A stretch of DNA of 64,000 bases from Sinorhizobium terangae (GCF_029714365.1 NZ_CP121659.1:3563501-3627500); one strand, 5' to 3'. Positions 38,639 to 49,172 are shown, numbered from the stretch's first letter. Numbers and translations: made by a program. The notes: generated from the sequence alone by a model not told the origin.

Positions 38639-39634
38639 TCAAAGCTTCCGGAGCGCCACCGTTTGCGTCAGGTGGTTGGGGCCCTTCTGCAGGATCAGGT
38701 CCGCGCGCGGCCGTGTCGGCAGGATGTTCTGGTGCAGGTTTTTCAGATTGATGTTGTGCCAGAGCCCCTCGGCGATGGCGCGTGCCGCGTCCTCGCTGAT
38801 CGTCGCATAGCGGTGGAAGAAGGACTGCGGGCTCTTGAAGGCCGTTTCGCGCAGCCGCATGAAGCGGCTCACGTACCAGCTGTGTATGAGGCTTTCCTCG
38901 GCATCGATATAGATCGAGAAATCGAAGAAATCCGATACCATCGGCACGATCTTGCCGTCGGCCGGCAGATTGCGCGACTGCAGCACGTTGATTCCTTCGA
39001 AGATCAGGATGTCCGGCCGGTCGATGGTCTGGAACCGGTCCGGGATGACGTCGTAGGTCAGGTGCGAATAAGTTGGTGCCTTGACGTTCGGCTGGCCCGC
39101 CTTGATCGCCGAGAGGAAGCGCAGGAGCGCGCCGATGTCGTAGCTCTCCGGAAAACCCTTGCGATCCATCATGTTTTCCCGCTGCAGGATCGCGTTCGGG
39201 TAGAGAAAGCCGTCAGTGGTGATCAGGTCGACCTTCGGGCTCGAGGGCCAGCGCGCCAACAGCTCGGCGAGAATGCGCGCCGTCGTCGATTTGCCGACGG
39301 CGACCGAACCGGCGATGCCGATGACGAAGGGCGTCTTCGTTTCGTCGGACATGCTGAGGAAGCGCTTGCGCTGCTGGAACAGGATCTGCGAAGCCTCGAC
39401 ATGGGCGGAAAGCAGGCGCGACAGCGACAGGTAGATCCGGCGTACCTCGCCAAGGTCGACCGGGTCGTTCAGCGAGCGCAGGCGCTGCACCTCATCGGCC
39501 GTCAGCGTCAAAGGTGTGTCGGCACGAAAGCGCGACCATTCCTCGGCTGAGAACACATGATAGGGCGAGTAGTCCCCACCTTGGAGGTTGCCTGGAAGAT
39601 CCGCGGCGTCGACGTCTTTCGCTGCGATAGTCAT
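38639..39634 (-). CDS. coaA: Pantothenate kinase (type I)
   Basis: A 331-residue kinase that catalyses the first committed step of coenzyme A synthesis. The P-loop GSVAVGKST is at residues 109-117, followed by [13 protein letters not shown] and the [12 protein letters not shown] segment typical of type I CoaA. Its ATG overlaps the hisE stop by four bases (39631-39634), so it is the last gene of the his operon on the minus strand. The hisE-coaA pairing is common in rhizobia. Confidence 0.96.
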   Translation of the reverse strand: MTIAAKDVDAADLPGNLQGGDYSPYHVFSAEEWSRFRADTPLTLTADEVQRLRSLNDPVDLGEVRRIYLSLSRLLSAHVEASQILFQQRKRFLSMSDETKTPFVIGIAGSVAVGKSTTARILAELLARWPSSPKVDLITTDGFLYPNAILQRENMMDRKGFPESYDIGALLRFLSAIKAGQPNVKAPTYSHLTYDVIPDRFQTIDRPDILIFEGINVLQSRNLPADGKIVPMVSDFFDFSIYIDAEESLIHSWYVSRFMRLRETAFKSPQSFFHRYATISEDAARAIAEGLWHNINLKNLHQNILPTRPRADLILQKGPNHLTQTVALRKL

Positions 39635-39954
39635 GGATTTTTCCGGTTTGCCTTCTCCTCAAGGCCGGACTGGCTGGTCCGCCTGGCAAGTTCGTCCATT
39701 ACATCCTGCAACGGGATGGCTGCAATGTTCAATACGACCATAAGATGATAGAGAAGGTCGGCACTCTCATCGACCAGATTCTTGCGGTCGTCGCTGATCG
39801 CAGCGATCACGGCTTCGACCGCCTCCTCGCCGAGCTTCTTTGCCGCCTTGCGCTGGCCGGCCGCGACGAGCTTGGCGGTCCAGGATTCCTCCGGTGCCGC
39901 CTTTGCCCGCACGGCCACGATGTTTTCGAGATCGGAAAGAGTGAACGTGGTCAT
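39631..39954 (-). CDS. hisE: Phosphoribosyl-ATP pyrophosphatase
   Basis: A 107-residue enzyme (all-alpha NTP pyrophosphatase) that hydrolyses phosphoribosyl-ATP to phosphoribosyl-AMP, the second step of histidine synthesis. The motif [15 protein letters not shown] and [10 protein letters not shown] carry the metal-binding acids. ATG 39954 ([10 protein letters not shown]) is chosen; the open frame runs further upstream only because it reads through the palindromic repeat. It overlaps coaA at its end. Confidence 0.95.
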   Translation of the reverse strand: MTTFTLSDLENIVAVRAKAAPEESWTAKLVAAGQRKAAKKLGEEAVEAVIAAISDDRKNLVDESADLLYHLMVVLNIAAIPLQDVMDELARRTSQSGLEEKANRKNP

Positions 39955-39992
39955 GGTTGGCTCCCTTGGGTCTTGTGCGGCATCCCGGTCAA

Positions 39993-40161
39993 CCCCCTCT
40001 GGCCTGCCGGCCATCTCCTCCACAAGGGGGGAGAAAACAAGCGGCTGCCCCTGTTGTCCGACCGATAAGCTGCGGCAAGCGGAATGCATGGACGGAGGCG
40101 CGGAGCGTGCCGCATCTGTTCTCTCCCCTTGTGGAGGAGATGGCCGGCGGGCCAGAGGGGG
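39993..40161. repeat. 169-bp large palindromic repeat between hisF and hisE
   Basis: Two 41-bp arms (39993-40033 and 40121-40161) are complementary at 39 of 41 positions and flank an 87-bp spacer. The arms start CCCCCTCTGGCC and contain CTCCTCCACAAGG. The element fills most of the 243-bp gap between hisF and hisE, although the flanking his genes are otherwise closely packed. It resembles dispersed palindromic elements of rhizobial genomes. In RNA it would fold as a long hairpin. Confidence 0.85.
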
Positions 40162-40197
40162 TAGCAATCGCGCGGCCCTTGCATGCTCGCATAGTCG

Positions 40198-40974
40198 TCA
40201 GTCGAGCCGCATGGCGATGCCGTGCTCGGCCATATAACGCTTCGCCTCGCCGATACTGTAAGTGCCGAAATGGAAGATCGACGCTGCGAGCACCGCCGTC
40301 GCGTGGCCGTCGCGCACGCCTTCCACCATGTGGTCGAGCGTCCCGACGCCGCCAGAGGCGATGACGGGCGCACGCACCGCATCGGCAATCGCCCGCGTGA
40401 GCGCGACATCGTAGCCGCTTTTCGTGCCGTCGCGATCCATGGACGTCAGCAGGATTTCGCCGGCGCCGAGATCGACGACCTTCCGGGCGAATTCGACGGC
40501 GTCGATGCCGGTCCGCTCGCGTCCGCCATGGGTGAAGATCTCCCAGCGGTCCGCCTCGCCCTCGGCGGATACCTTCTTGGCATCGATCGCGACGACGATG
40601 CACTGGTTGCCGAACTTGTCGGCGGCCTCCGCGACGAACTCCGGATTCTTCACCGCCGCCGTGTTGATCGACACCTTGTCGGCGCCGGCAAGCAGCAGCT
40701 TGCGGATATCGGAAACCTGCCGCACGCCGCCGCCGACGGTGAGCGGCATGAAGCATTGTTCGGCGGTACGGGCGACGACGTCGAAGATCGTTTCGCGATT
40801 GTCCGAGGAGGCGGTGATGTCGAGGAAACAGAGCTCGTCGGCACCGGCCGCGTCATAGGCGCGCGCCGCCTCGACCGGGTCGCCCGCGTCGATGAGGTCG
40901 ACGAAATTGACGCCCTTGACGACACGTCCGTCCTTGACGTCGAGGCAGGGGATTACGCGGGCTTTCAAGGTCAT
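40198..40974 (-). CDS. hisF: Imidazole glycerol phosphate synthase cyclase subunit
   Basis: A 258-residue TIM barrel that uses ammonia from HisH to form imidazole glycerol phosphate and AICAR. The catalytic aspartates are Asp12 in IPCLDVKDG and the one in [13 protein letters not shown]. It follows hisA by four bases. A palindromic repeat separates it from hisE. Confidence 0.97.
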   Translation of the reverse strand: MTLKARVIPCLDVKDGRVVKGVNFVDLIDAGDPVEAARAYDAAGADELCFLDITASSDNRETIFDVVARTAEQCFMPLTVGGGVRQVSDIRKLLLAGADKVSINTAAVKNPEFVAEAADKFGNQCIVVAIDAKKVSAEGEADRWEIFTHGGRERTGIDAVEFARKVVDLGAGEILLTSMDRDGTKSGYDVALTRAIADAVRAPVIASGGVGTLDHMVEGVRDGHATAVLAASIFHFGTYSIGEAKRYMAEHGIAMRLD

Positions 40975-40978
40975 CGGA

Positions 40979-41716
40979 TCATCCCTTTCTCGCGGCGCGG
41001 ATCAATGCCAGCGCTTCCTGCGGGTCGATGCGGCCGTCGTAGAGCGCGCGACCGGAAATGGCGCCCTCGAGCTTGCGCGCATCCGGCTGGATCATGCGGC
41101 GAATGTCGTCCATCGAGGCGAGGCCACCTGAGGCGATCACCGGGATCGACACCGCATCGGCAAGCTCCAGCGTCGAAGCCCAGTTGATGCCGGTCAGAAT
41201 GCCGTCGCGGTCGATATCCGTATAGATGATCGCCGCGACGCCGGCGCCCTCGAATTTCTTCGCAAGCTCGATGACGCCGAGCTCGGAGGCCTCTGCCCAG
41301 CCCTCGACCGCCACCTTGCCGCCCTTGGCGTCGATGCCGACGGCGATCCTGCCGGGGAATTTGTGGCAGGCTTCGATGACGAGCGCCGGATCGCGCACGG
41401 CCACGGTGCCGAGAATGACACGTGCGAGCCCGCGCGAAAGCCAGTTCTCAATGTGCGCCAGGGTGCGGATGCCCCCGCCAAGCTGCACCGGATTGCGCGT
41501 TGCCTCGAGGATCGCGTCGACCGCCGCGCCGTTCACCGTCTCACCGGCAAAGGCACCGTTCAGGTCGACGACATGCAGCCACTCGAAGCCCTGCTCCTCG
41601 AAGGCGCGCGCCTGGGCGGCCGGATCGGGATTATAGACGGTCGCCTGGTCCATGTCGCCGAGCTTCAGGCGCACGCATTGTCCGTCCTTGAGGTCGATCG
41701 CGGGGAAGAGAATCAT
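40979..41716 (-). CDS. hisA: ProFAR isomerase
   Basis: A 245-residue half-barrel-repeat enzyme that isomerises ProFAR to PRFAR in histidine synthesis. Asp8 (FPAIDLKDG) and the aspartate in YTDIDRDG are the acid-base pair; GGGIRT and ASGGLAS bind the phosphates. It lies between hisH (34-base gap) and hisF. Confidence 0.97.
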   Translation of the reverse strand: MILFPAIDLKDGQCVRLKLGDMDQATVYNPDPAAQARAFEEQGFEWLHVVDLNGAFAGETVNGAAVDAILEATRNPVQLGGGIRTLAHIENWLSRGLARVILGTVAVRDPALVIEACHKFPGRIAVGIDAKGGKVAVEGWAEASELGVIELAKKFEGAGVAAIIYTDIDRDGILTGINWASTLELADAVSIPVIASGGLASMDDIRRMIQPDARKLEGAISGRALYDGRIDPQEALALIRAARKG

Positions 41717-41750
41717 GTGTTGATCCGATCAAGAATGAACGCCGGCAGCC

Positions 41751-42401
41751 TCAAGGCTTCCAACGCAGGAAATTCGAAATGAGGGCGAGGCCAAGCGTCT
41801 GGCTCTTTTCCGGGTGGAACTGCGAGCCCGCCTTGTTGTCGCGTGCGACGAAGGCGGTCACCGGGCCGCCGTAGTCCGCTTCCGCGATGACGTCCTCGGG
41901 TTTCTCGGCGGCGAGATGATAGGAATGCACGAAATAGGCATGCAGGCCGTTTTCGCCGGTCGGAATTCCTGCAAAAAGCGCGTGCGGCCGGTTGAGCTTG
42001 AGCGTGTTCCAGCCGATCTGGGGGATTTTCAGCGACGGATCGGCCGGTGTCATTTCCTTGACGTCGCCCGGAATCCAGCCGAAGCCCTTTGTGATCGTCT
42101 TTTCGAGCCCGCGCGACGACATGAGTTGCATGCCGACGCAGATCCCGAGAAACGGACGCCCGTCCTTCTCGACAGCCTGTTTCAGCGCGTCTTCCATGCC
42201 GGCGACCGCAGCGAGGCCGCGGCGGCAATCGGCATAGGCGCCGACGCCCGGCAGGACGATGCGCTCGGCGGACGCCACCCGTTCCGGCCTGTCGGTCAGG
42301 TCGATCTCCGCCGCGATGCCGGCTTCCCGTGCCGCCCGTTCGAAGGCTTTCGTGGCCGAGCGCAGATTGCCCGACCCATAGTCAATGATGGCGACCCGCA
42401 T
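41751..42401 (-). CDS. hisH: Imidazole glycerol phosphate synthase glutaminase subunit
   Basis: A 216-residue class I glutamine amidotransferase. The nucleophile Cys88 is in LGICVGMQ and the His/Glu pair is in FHPEKSQ. It supplies ammonia to HisF. Its ATG overlaps the stop of the DUF2628 gene upstream, so that gene is in the same transcript. Confidence 0.96.
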   Translation of the reverse strand: MRVAIIDYGSGNLRSATKAFERAAREAGIAAEIDLTDRPERVASAERIVLPGVGAYADCRRGLAAVAGMEDALKQAVEKDGRPFLGICVGMQLMSSRGLEKTITKGFGWIPGDVKEMTPADPSLKIPQIGWNTLKLNRPHALFAGIPTGENGLHAYFVHSYHLAAEKPEDVIAEADYGGPVTAFVARDNKAGSQFHPEKSQTLGLALISNFLRWKP

Positions 42402-42877
42402 CAGCGTTCTCCATAGGGTTGAAAGAGGCCAAGGCCGGCGCTGCTGTCGGCCCGCTTCGCCGCAGAGCGCTCGTCTGACGGCAACGGAGTTGCCGTCTTA
42501 CCATCCGCCGTGGCCGGTATGTTGGAAAAATAGATCTCTTCCGCTGTTTCCAGATCGCGCGCCGGGACGATCAAGCGAAGCGTCCAGTCTCGCTTCTTGA
42601 GGTTCCGCGCGACCAGAAGCGGGCCTTCGAGCGATACCAGCAGGCTGAGCGCCAGTTGCATGAAAAGCGAGGGGGCAAAGGCACCCGGTACGCTGGACAG
42701 GAAGATTAACAGGATTTGCAGAACGGCAACTGCGATTCCAAGAAGCCATGCCCGCTTGCTCATCAGCCAAAGCGCGGGAAAGAAAAATGCGGGCCAGGAA
42801 AATCCGTCCGCGATGAACCGCGCCCTTTCGTCATCGGCCGGTGCGCCGGGCGGGGTCATGATCAGATAAGAAGCCAT
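42401..42877 (-). CDS. DUF2628 membrane protein inside the his operon
   Basis: A 158-residue protein of the DUF2628 family, function unknown. After [10 protein letters not shown] and a short soluble stretch it has a hydrophobic region of two or three segments (about residues 28-95), including [14 protein letters not shown], a typical DUF2628 pattern, then a charged C-terminal tail. ATG 42877 is the first sensible start; the open frame continues upstream inside hisB without similarity. It starts 25 bases after hisB and overlaps hisH, so it is translated with the histidine enzymes. A metabolic link is not evident. Confidence 0.82.
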   Translation of the reverse strand: MASYLIMTPPGAPADDERARFIADGFSWPAFFFPALWLMSKRAWLLGIAVAVLQILLIFLSSVPGAFAPSLFMQLALSLLVSLEGPLLVARNLKKRDWTLRLIVPARDLETAEEIYFSNIPATADGKTATPLPSDERSAAKRADSSAGLGLFQPYGER

Positions 42878-42902
42878 GGGTCTCAGCCGGGGTATTGCCG
42901 GC

Positions 42903-43511
42903 TCAGGCGAGCGTTCCCTTGGTCGAGGGCACGCGTCCAGCCTGGCGCGGATCGATTTCGGTTGCGGTGCGAAGCACGCGGGCGACGGACTTGAAGCAGG
43001 TCTCGGCGATATGATGATTGTTGGCGCCGTAGATGTTCTGGATATGCAGCGTGATGCCTGCATGCTGGGCCAGCGCCTGGAAGAATTCACGCACCAGTTC
43101 CGTGTCGAAGCTGCCGATCTTCGGCGAGGTGAAAGCCACGTTCCAGACGAGGAACGGCCGGCCGGAAACATCGACGGCGGCGCGCGTCATCGTTTCGTCC
43201 ATGGCCAGGTCGATCGAGGCGTAGCGCGTGATGCCGCGGCGATCGCCGAGCGCCTTGGCGAGTGCCTGGCCGAGCGCAATCCCGGTGTCCTCGACGGTGT
43301 GATGGTCGTCGATGTGCAGGTCGCCGTCCGCCTTGATCTCCATGTCGATCAGCGAATGGCGCGAAAGCTGGTCCAGCATATGGTCGAAGAAGCCGACGCC
43401 GGTCGCAATCTTCGACGTTCCCGTTCCGTCGATGTTGACGGAGACCGATACAGCGGTTTCATTTGTCTTTCTGGAAACTTGGCCGCTGCGGCTGGGCATG
43501 CTTTCTGCCAT
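42903..43511 (-). CDS. hisB: Imidazoleglycerol-phosphate dehydratase
   Basis: A 202-residue monofunctional dehydratase that converts imidazole glycerol phosphate to imidazole acetol phosphate. The manganese-binding histidine clusters are [19 protein letters not shown] and [13 protein letters not shown]. It lacks the histidinol-phosphatase domain of the enterobacterial fusion. It is the first gene of the minus-strand his cluster and is divergent from hslV. Confidence 0.97.
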   Translation of the reverse strand: MAESMPSRSGQVSRKTNETAVSVSVNIDGTGTSKIATGVGFFDHMLDQLSRHSLIDMEIKADGDLHIDDHHTVEDTGIALGQALAKALGDRRGITRYASIDLAMDETMTRAAVDVSGRPFLVWNVAFTSPKIGSFDTELVREFFQALAQHAGITLHIQNIYGANNHHIAETCFKSVARVLRTATEIDPRQAGRVPSTKGTLA

Positions 43512-43931
43512 CAGGCTCTCCTGTACGCGTTCGATCCGGATGATTTCGCTCTGAAACGCCCGGAAATCAGCGGGATCGATACTAAAACTAGAGCTGGATG
43601 TGCGGGAGGAAAATCACGTCACACTTTTCCCGTACCGTTCCAGAGCCGCTCCATATCAGGGGAGGCGCGAAATATCCAGAACCGTCATGGAAATTCGACC
43701 GATCGCGGTCGGCGGCACGGAAGATCGCCGGCAGACTGCACGACCAATTGCAATCGCGCGGCGTGCACTTACATAGGCGTCAAGCAACCAGGCTCGCCTG
43801 CAGCGGCGCGCGTCTCGCAAAAATCGCTGCAGCACTCTAAAGTCGCTGCATGATTTTGCCCTTAAATCATCCCGATCAGGGCGATCGTGCAGTGGAGCCG
43901 CAACGCCCCCGAGGGCCCGATAGGTATCTTG
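43512..43931. other. 420-bp divergent region between hisB and hslV
   Basis: This gap must contain promoters for both the his and hslVU operons. It holds a mosaic repeat copy at 43799-43872. I looked for a heat-shock sigma-32-type promoter (CTTGAA / CCTATNT-like) before hslV and saw no convincing match. No ORF with a recognisable domain is present. Confidence 0.5.
43799..43872 (+). repeat. Dispersed intergenic mosaic repeat, copy 4
   Basis: This contains GCAGCGGCGCGCGTCTCG, ATCGCTGCAGCACTCTAAAG, and GCTGCATGATTTTGCCCTTA. The middle GACGCGCAAAGG block is shortened compared with the copy at 63369. Confidence 0.68.
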
Positions 43932-44489
43932 ATGAGTGAACACAATCCCTACGGAACGATGCATGCGACCACCATCATCACGGTGCGCAAGGATGGCAAG
44001 GTGGTGATGGCGGGCGACGGTCAGGTCAGTCTCGGCCAGACCGTCATGAAGAGCAACGCCCGCAAGGTCCGGCGCCTGTCGAAGGGCGACGTGATGGCCG
44101 GCTTTGCCGGTGCGACGGCGGATGCCTTCACGCTGCTCGAACGGCTCGAGGCCAAGCTCGAGCAATATCCCGACCAGCTCATGCGTGCCGCCGTCGAACT
44201 CGCCAAGGATTGGCGCACGAACAAATACCTGCGCAATCTCGAGGCGATGATGCTCGTCGCCGACAGATCCATTACGCTGGCAATCACCGGCAATGGCGAC
44301 GTGCTCGAACCCGAACACGGCACGATCGCGATCGGCTCGGGCGGAAACTATGCCCTGGCGGCCGCGCGTGCGCTGATGGACAGCGACAAGTCCGCGGAAG
44401 AGATCGCTCGGCGCGCGCTCGAAATCGCGGGTGATATCTGCGTCTACACCAACCACAATCTCGTGGTGGAGACGCTGGATGCCGAATGA
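43932..44489 (+). CDS. hslV: ATP-dependent protease subunit HslV
   Basis: A 185-residue peptidase that forms the proteasome-like core of the HslVU (ClpQY) protease. The catalytic threonine follows processing at [25 protein letters not shown] and [14 protein letters not shown] are family signatures. ATG 43932 (MSEHNPYG) is used. An ATG at 43956 is also possible, since the propeptide is removed anyway. The stop overlaps the GNAT gene by 11 bases. Confidence 0.96.
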   Translation: MSEHNPYGTMHATTIITVRKDGKVVMAGDGQVSLGQTVMKSNARKVRRLSKGDVMAGFAGATADAFTLLERLEAKLEQYPDQLMRAAVELAKDWRTNKYLRNLEAMMLVADRSITLAITGNGDVLEPEHGTIAIGSGGNYALAAARALMDSDKSAEEIARRALEIAGDICVYTNHNLVVETLDAE

Positions 44490-44997
44490 CGGGATCGACG
44501 TCAGTTTCCTGTCCGTAGCCGACAGCCACCTGTCGATGCTGCATGGCTGGCTTTCAGAGCCGCATGTACGGCAGTGGTGGGGCGACCCGGACAAGGAACT
44601 GGAATCGATCCGCGATGGCTGCGCGAGCGGCGAAGTGGAGGGCTTCATTTTTCATGTCGACGGAAAGCCCGCCGGATACATTCAGTCCTGGACGCCGTCC
44701 CAGTATGACGAGCCCTGGGCGAAGGATCTGCCGTCCGACACGCCCGGCGTGGATATCTTCGTAGGCCCGCCTGAAATGACTGGAAAAGGCATCGCTGCCC
44801 TGGCGCTCAAGGCCTTTGCCGAAAGACTGTTCGAAAACGGCGCCGTCCGCATCGTGATCGACCCTGACGCCGGCAACCGCCGCGCGGTCCGGGCCTATTC
44901 GAAGGCAGGCTTCGTGCCCTTTGGCGAATGGATAGACGAGTCCGGCCGCACGCTCCTGATGGAGCTGACGCGCACGGAGTTTGAGAGGAATTCATGA
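44479..44997 (+). CDS. GNAT-family acetyltransferase between hslV and hslU
   Basis: A 172-residue acetyltransferase of the Acetyltransf_8 type, related in form to aminoglycoside 6'-N-acetyltransferases and siderophore-type acetyltransferases. It has HVRQWWGD near the N-terminus, an acetyl-CoA region around [15 protein letters not shown] and ending [22 protein letters not shown] 44479 lies inside the hslV 3' end (11-base overlap), and its stop overlaps the hslU start by four bases. The tight overlaps show it is a true operon member. Its acceptor is unknown; resistance is only one possibility. Confidence 0.88.
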   Translation: MPNDGIDVSFLSVADSHLSMLHGWLSEPHVRQWWGDPDKELESIRDGCASGEVEGFIFHVDGKPAGYIQSWTPSQYDEPWAKDLPSDTPGVDIFVGPPEMTGKGIAALALKAFAERLFENGAVRIVIDPDAGNRRAVRAYSKAGFVPFGEWIDESGRTLLMELTRTEFERNS

Positions 44998-46301
44998 GCA
45001 ACTTTTCACCCAGAGAAATCGTGTCGGAGCTCGACCGCTACATCATCGGCCAGAAGGACGCGAAGCGCGCCGTTGCCATTGCCTTGCGCAACCGCTGGCG
45101 GCGCCAGCAGCTTGACGACGATCTGCGCGACGAGGTGATGCCGAAAAATATCCTGATGATCGGCCCGACCGGCGTCGGCAAGACGGAAATCTCCCGGCGG
45201 CTGGCGAAGCTTGCTGGCGCCCCCTTCGTCAAGGTCGAAGCCACCAAGTTCACCGAGGTCGGCTATGTCGGCCGTGACGTGGAGCAGATCGTTCGTGATC
45301 TCGTTGAGGTCGGCATCACATTGGTGCGGGAGAAGAAGCGCGCCGACGTCAAGGCGAAGGCCCATCAGAACGCCGAAGAACGTGTGCTCGATGCCCTGGT
45401 CGGCGCGACGGCCTCGCCCGCGACGCGCGATTCCTTCCGCAAGAAATTGCGCGCCAACGAGCTCGACGACAAGGAAATCGAGATCGATGTTGCCGAAACC
45501 GGCGCTCCGGGGGCCTTCGAGATTCCGGGCATGCCGGGCGCCAATATCGGTGTCCTCAATCTTTCCGAAATGTTCGGCAAGGCGCTCGGCGGCGGCAGGA
45601 CCAAGAAGGTCAAGACGACCGTCAAGGCCTCCTATGAGCTGTTGATCAACGACGAGTCCGATAAGCTGCTCGACAACGAGCAGATCCAGCGTGAGGCCGT
45701 GTCGGCAGCCGAGAACGACGGCATCGTATTCCTCGACGAGATCGACAAGATCGCCGCCCGCGACGGCGGCATGGGTGCCGGCGTATCGCGAGAAGGCGTC
45801 CAGCGGGACCTGCTGCCGCTGGTCGAGGGCACGACGGTCGCGACGAAATACGGGCCGGTGAAGACGGATCACATCCTCTTTATCGCCTCCGGCGCATTCC
45901 ACGTCTCCAAGCCGTCGGATCTGCTTCCGGAGCTGCAGGGCCGCCTGCCGATCCGCGTAGAGCTGCGCGCGCTTACCAAGGAGGATTTCCGCCGTATCCT
46001 GACCGAGACCGAGGCAAGCCTCATCCGCCAGTACAAGGCGCTTCTCGACACGGAGGAAGTAAAGCTCGATTTCACCGAGGATGCGATCGACGCACTCGCC
46101 GAGGTCGCGGTTCAGCTCAACACCAACGTCGAGAATATCGGTGCGCGCCGCCTGCAGACGGTGATGGAGCGGGTTCTCGACGACGTGTCCTTCAACGCGC
46201 CGGACCGTGGCGGCCAGACGGTGATGATCGATGCGGAATATGTCCGCGAGCACGTCGGCGATCTCGCCGCCAACACGGACCTGTCACGCTATATTTTGTG
46301 A
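44994..46301 (+). CDS. hslU: ATP-dependent protease ATPase subunit HslU
   Basis: A 435-residue AAA+ unfoldase that feeds substrates to HslV. Walker A GPTGVGKT is at residues 57-64, Walker B is [10 protein letters not shown], and GYVGRD is the pore loop. The C-terminal SRYIL tail is the one that docks into HslV. The middle I-domain is of normal length. ATG 44994 overlaps the preceding stop. Confidence 0.97.
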   Translation: MSNFSPREIVSELDRYIIGQKDAKRAVAIALRNRWRRQQLDDDLRDEVMPKNILMIGPTGVGKTEISRRLAKLAGAPFVKVEATKFTEVGYVGRDVEQIVRDLVEVGITLVREKKRADVKAKAHQNAEERVLDALVGATASPATRDSFRKKLRANELDDKEIEIDVAETGAPGAFEIPGMPGANIGVLNLSEMFGKALGGGRTKKVKTTVKASYELLINDESDKLLDNEQIQREAVSAAENDGIVFLDEIDKIAARDGGMGAGVSREGVQRDLLPLVEGTTVATKYGPVKTDHILFIASGAFHVSKPSDLLPELQGRLPIRVELRALTKEDFRRILTETEASLIRQYKALLDTEEVKLDFTEDAIDALAEVAVQLNTNVENIGARRLQTVMERVLDDVSFNAPDRGGQTVMIDAEYVREHVGDLAANTDLSRYIL

Positions 46302-46304
46302 CCC

Positions 46305-46372
46305 GCTACAGCGCCGCGCATCCTGTCAGGGGCGCAAGGGATGCTGTGGCACTTTGAATCGCTGTGCCGGAG
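46305..46372 (+). repeat. Dispersed intergenic mosaic repeat, copy 5
   Basis: Starting three bases after hslU, it reads CTACAGCGCCGCGCATCCTG, then GGCGCAAGGGATGCTGTGG and CACTTTGAATCGCTGTG. In this position it may form a hairpin at the hslU mRNA end. Confidence 0.72.
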
Positions 46373-46550
46373 GGAAGCAAACTCCGGCACTCGCCGAATT
46401 GTGAGGCGCCCGTCCCTCGACAGGCGCATTTATTTTTTCTACAGCGGTCGGTGATCGATCGAAGGCCGGGCATTATTCCGACATGATCTTGCCGTAGGGG
46501 CCGCGCGCTCGAATGACCGGGGGTCCGGAGTTTCATAGGAAGAACAGATC

Positions 46551-47495
46551 GTGCGTCTCACCGCCTGCTTGCTCGTCATCGCCACGCTTTGCCTCTCCGC
46601 CGGTCCGGGAGCCGCGGCGGAAATGGTTCCCGCGGGCAACCGCCACGTCGAGCAGCCGAAGATACCGGGCGCCTCGGTTCGCCGCACGAAAGCGGGCCGA
46701 ACCTCCTTCGATGCCAAATACGAGAAAGTGCGTGATCTGCTCGCCAGCGATCGCCAGCTCGTCGGCAAGATCAAGTCGGTCGCCGGCGCCTATGGCATCG
46801 CGCCGATCCACATGATCGGCGCCATCGTCGGCGAGCATACCTACAATGTCGATGCCTATGACCGGCTGCAATCCTATTATGTCAAGGCGGCCGCCTATGC
46901 CGGCAACAGCTTCCAGTTCGGCTATGACGGCGAGTCCGTTGACGAGTTCGTCGCGCGACCGCAGTTTTCCGCCTGCGCCGGCAAGGACAATTCCTATGCG
47001 CTGTGGAGTTGCCGCGAGCGCGTGTGGGAGAGCGAGTTCCGCGGCCGCTCGGTCGGCGGGCAATCCTTCCCGAACAACCGCTTCAGCGCCGTCTTCTTCC
47101 AGCCCTTTTTCGCTGGCCAGACATTCGGTCTCGGCCAGATCAATCCATTGACCGCCCTGATGCTGACGGACATGGTTTCGCGCGTTTCGGGCTACGAGCG
47201 CCTGGATGAGAACAACGCCGCGGGCGTTTATGAGGCGATCATGGATCCGGACGTCTCGCTCGCCTATATGGCGGCCTCGATCCGCCACTCGATCGATGCC
47301 TATCGCTCGATCGCCGGCATGGACATCTCCAACAATCCAGGTCTGACCGCGACGCTCTACAATGTCGGTAATCCGGATCAGCGCGCCGCGGCGCTCGCAG
47401 CGAAAAACCAGGGCGGCGAGGTCCATTGGCCGGAGGAGAATTATTACGGCTGGCTCGTCAACGACAAGCTCGCCGAACTGGAAGGCCTGCTTTGA
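46551..47495 (+). CDS. DUF1402 secreted protein
   Basis: A 314-residue exported protein of the DUF1402 family, found mainly in Rhizobiales. A Sec signal peptide covers residues 1-23 (ending GPGAAA). The middle part, with GIAPIHMIGAIVGEH and FGLGQINPLTALML, recalls the lysozyme/transglycosylase fold, where a glutamate (here in VGEHTYN) would be catalytic. That resemblance is only by eye. The start is GTG 46551. It is between hslU and a P450 and probably has its own promoter. Confidence 0.8.
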   Translation: MRLTACLLVIATLCLSAGPGAAAEMVPAGNRHVEQPKIPGASVRRTKAGRTSFDAKYEKVRDLLASDRQLVGKIKSVAGAYGIAPIHMIGAIVGEHTYNVDAYDRLQSYYVKAAAYAGNSFQFGYDGESVDEFVARPQFSACAGKDNSYALWSCRERVWESEFRGRSVGGQSFPNNRFSAVFFQPFFAGQTFGLGQINPLTALMLTDMVSRVSGYERLDENNAAGVYEAIMDPDVSLAYMAASIRHSIDAYRSIAGMDISNNPGLTATLYNVGNPDQRAAALAAKNQGGEVHWPEENYYGWLVNDKLAELEGLL

Positions 47496-47602
47496 GCCGA
47501 GTGAGGCTCGTCCGCTTCGCTCATTTGTGATTCACGTGAAGCATCTACCTCGATTGCGCCGTATATAATTGCAACGGTAGACGATCGAGAAAGGCCTCCA
47601 TC

Positions 47603-49003
47603 ATGGACACGCGACCGGAACCCTTCGAGCCGCCCGCGCCCGAACCCCGGGTCGGCATTCCCTCGCGGCTGCAGATCATCCGCACGGTCTTTCGCAATCC
47701 GCTGGAACTCTGGGGCGAGCCCTCCTACACGCTGCCCTGGATCGAGACGAAATTCATCAATCAGCGCACCCTGATCGTCAACGATCCCGGTCTCATCCGC
47801 CATGTGCTCGTCGAGAATGCCGGCAATTACGAGATGGCGGTCGTCCGGCAGCTGATCCTTCGCCCGATCCTTCGCGACGGCCTGCTGACGGCGGAAGGCG
47901 ATATCTGGAAGCGGTGCCGCAAGGCGATGGCGCCGGTTTTCACGCCGCGGCACGCCAAGGGCTTTGCCGGCCAGATGCACCGCGTCTGCGAGGAATTCGT
48001 TGAGCGCTACGAGCGCGCCGGCGCAGAGCCATTGGTGACGAACGTTGCCGTCGACATGACTGAGCTCACCTTCGAGATCCTCGCCGAAACCCTCTTTTCC
48101 GGCGAGATCGCCGTCGAAAAGCAAGGCTTTGCGGGCAACGTCGAGGAGTTGCTGCACCGGATGGGCCGAGTCGATCCCGTGGATCTCCTGATGGCGCCGC
48201 CGTGGGTGCCGCGGCTGACCCGCATCGGCGGCAAGAAGGTCCTGAACCGGTTCCGGTCGATCGTTTCCGACACAATGGCGCAACGCCGGCGGCGGATGGC
48301 GGAGGAATCCGAACGCGTTCCGAACGATTTTCTGACGCTGTTGCTGCAGCTCGAAGGGCCCGAGGGTCTTTCGACGTCCGAGATCGAAGACAATATCCTG
48401 ACTTTCATCGGCGCCGGGCATGAAACGACGGCGCGGGCGCTCGCCTGGACCCTCTACTGCATCGCCAATACGCCGGCCTATCGCGAGGTGATGGAGCGCG
48501 AGGTAGACGAGGTGGTGACAAGCGGCGCTGACCCCGTCGAATGGCTTGATCGCATGCCGCATGTGCTTGCCGCCTTCGAGGAGGCGTTGCGGCTCTATCC
48601 GCCCGCGCCGTCCATCAACCGCGCCGCAATCGAGCAAGATGAGTGGACATCGCCGGCCGGCGAATATGTCCGCATCGAAAAAGGCATAACGGTGCTAATC
48701 ATGCCTTGGACGCTCCATCGGCACGCGCTCTATTGGCAGAAGCCGCGCGCGTTCATGCCGGAGCGCTTCCTCCCGGAGAACCGGGAGAAGATCAACCGGT
48801 TCCAGTATCTGCCCTTCGGTGCGGGCCCGCGCGTCTGCATCGGCGCGACCTTCGCCCTGCAGGAGGCGGTTATCGCGCTCGGCGTGTTGATGCACCGTTT
48901 CCGCTTCGATCTGACCGAGGCGACCCATCCCTGGCCGGTGCAGCGGCTGACGACGCAACCGAGGGGCGGCCTGCCGATGAAGGTGTCGCTGCGGGCTGAG
49001 TAG
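47603..49003 (+). CDS. Cytochrome P450 monooxygenase
   Basis: A 466-residue cytochrome P450. The haem-ligand loop is FGAGPRVCIG with Cys412; the oxygen-activating helix carries GAGHETTARAL, and the ExxR pair is EEALR. No signal or membrane anchor is apparent, so it is soluble. The best fit by eye is a class resembling CYP4/CYP102-like fatty-acid or terpenoid hydroxylases. No ferredoxin or reductase gene is adjacent, so electrons must come from elsewhere in the genome. Substrate is unknown. Confidence 0.92.
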   Translation: MDTRPEPFEPPAPEPRVGIPSRLQIIRTVFRNPLELWGEPSYTLPWIETKFINQRTLIVNDPGLIRHVLVENAGNYEMAVVRQLILRPILRDGLLTAEGDIWKRCRKAMAPVFTPRHAKGFAGQMHRVCEEFVERYERAGAEPLVTNVAVDMTELTFEILAETLFSGEIAVEKQGFAGNVEELLHRMGRVDPVDLLMAPPWVPRLTRIGGKKVLNRFRSIVSDTMAQRRRRMAEESERVPNDFLTLLLQLEGPEGLSTSEIEDNILTFIGAGHETTARALAWTLYCIANTPAYREVMEREVDEVVTSGADPVEWLDRMPHVLAAFEEALRLYPPAPSINRAAIEQDEWTSPAGEYVRIEKGITVLIMPWTLHRHALYWQKPRAFMPERFLPENREKINRFQYLPFGAGPRVCIGATFALQEAVIALGVLMHRFRFDLTEATHPWPVQRLTTQPRGGLPMKVSLRAE

Positions 49004-49172
49004 GTCCCTGAGTGGCCACCGTACCGTTGCAATCTGATTGGACGCCGCACCAACCAGACGCACAAAGGTCGCTCTCACGCGATGGTCTTTCCCGGAATTA
49101 TGTCCTATCACCAGACGATCCTTCCACCTTCGGGACTCCTCCCGATCCTCAAAAACTGGACTGAGCAGAAAA

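Noticed and set aside
39955..40167. N-terminal extension of hisE
   Set aside because: It is a translation of the 169-bp palindromic repeat; the family start is [10 protein letters not shown] at 39954.
43512..43931. Heat-shock sigma-32 promoter before hslV
   Set aside because: No convincing pair of CTTGAA-like and CCTATNT-like elements at proper spacing was found by eye.
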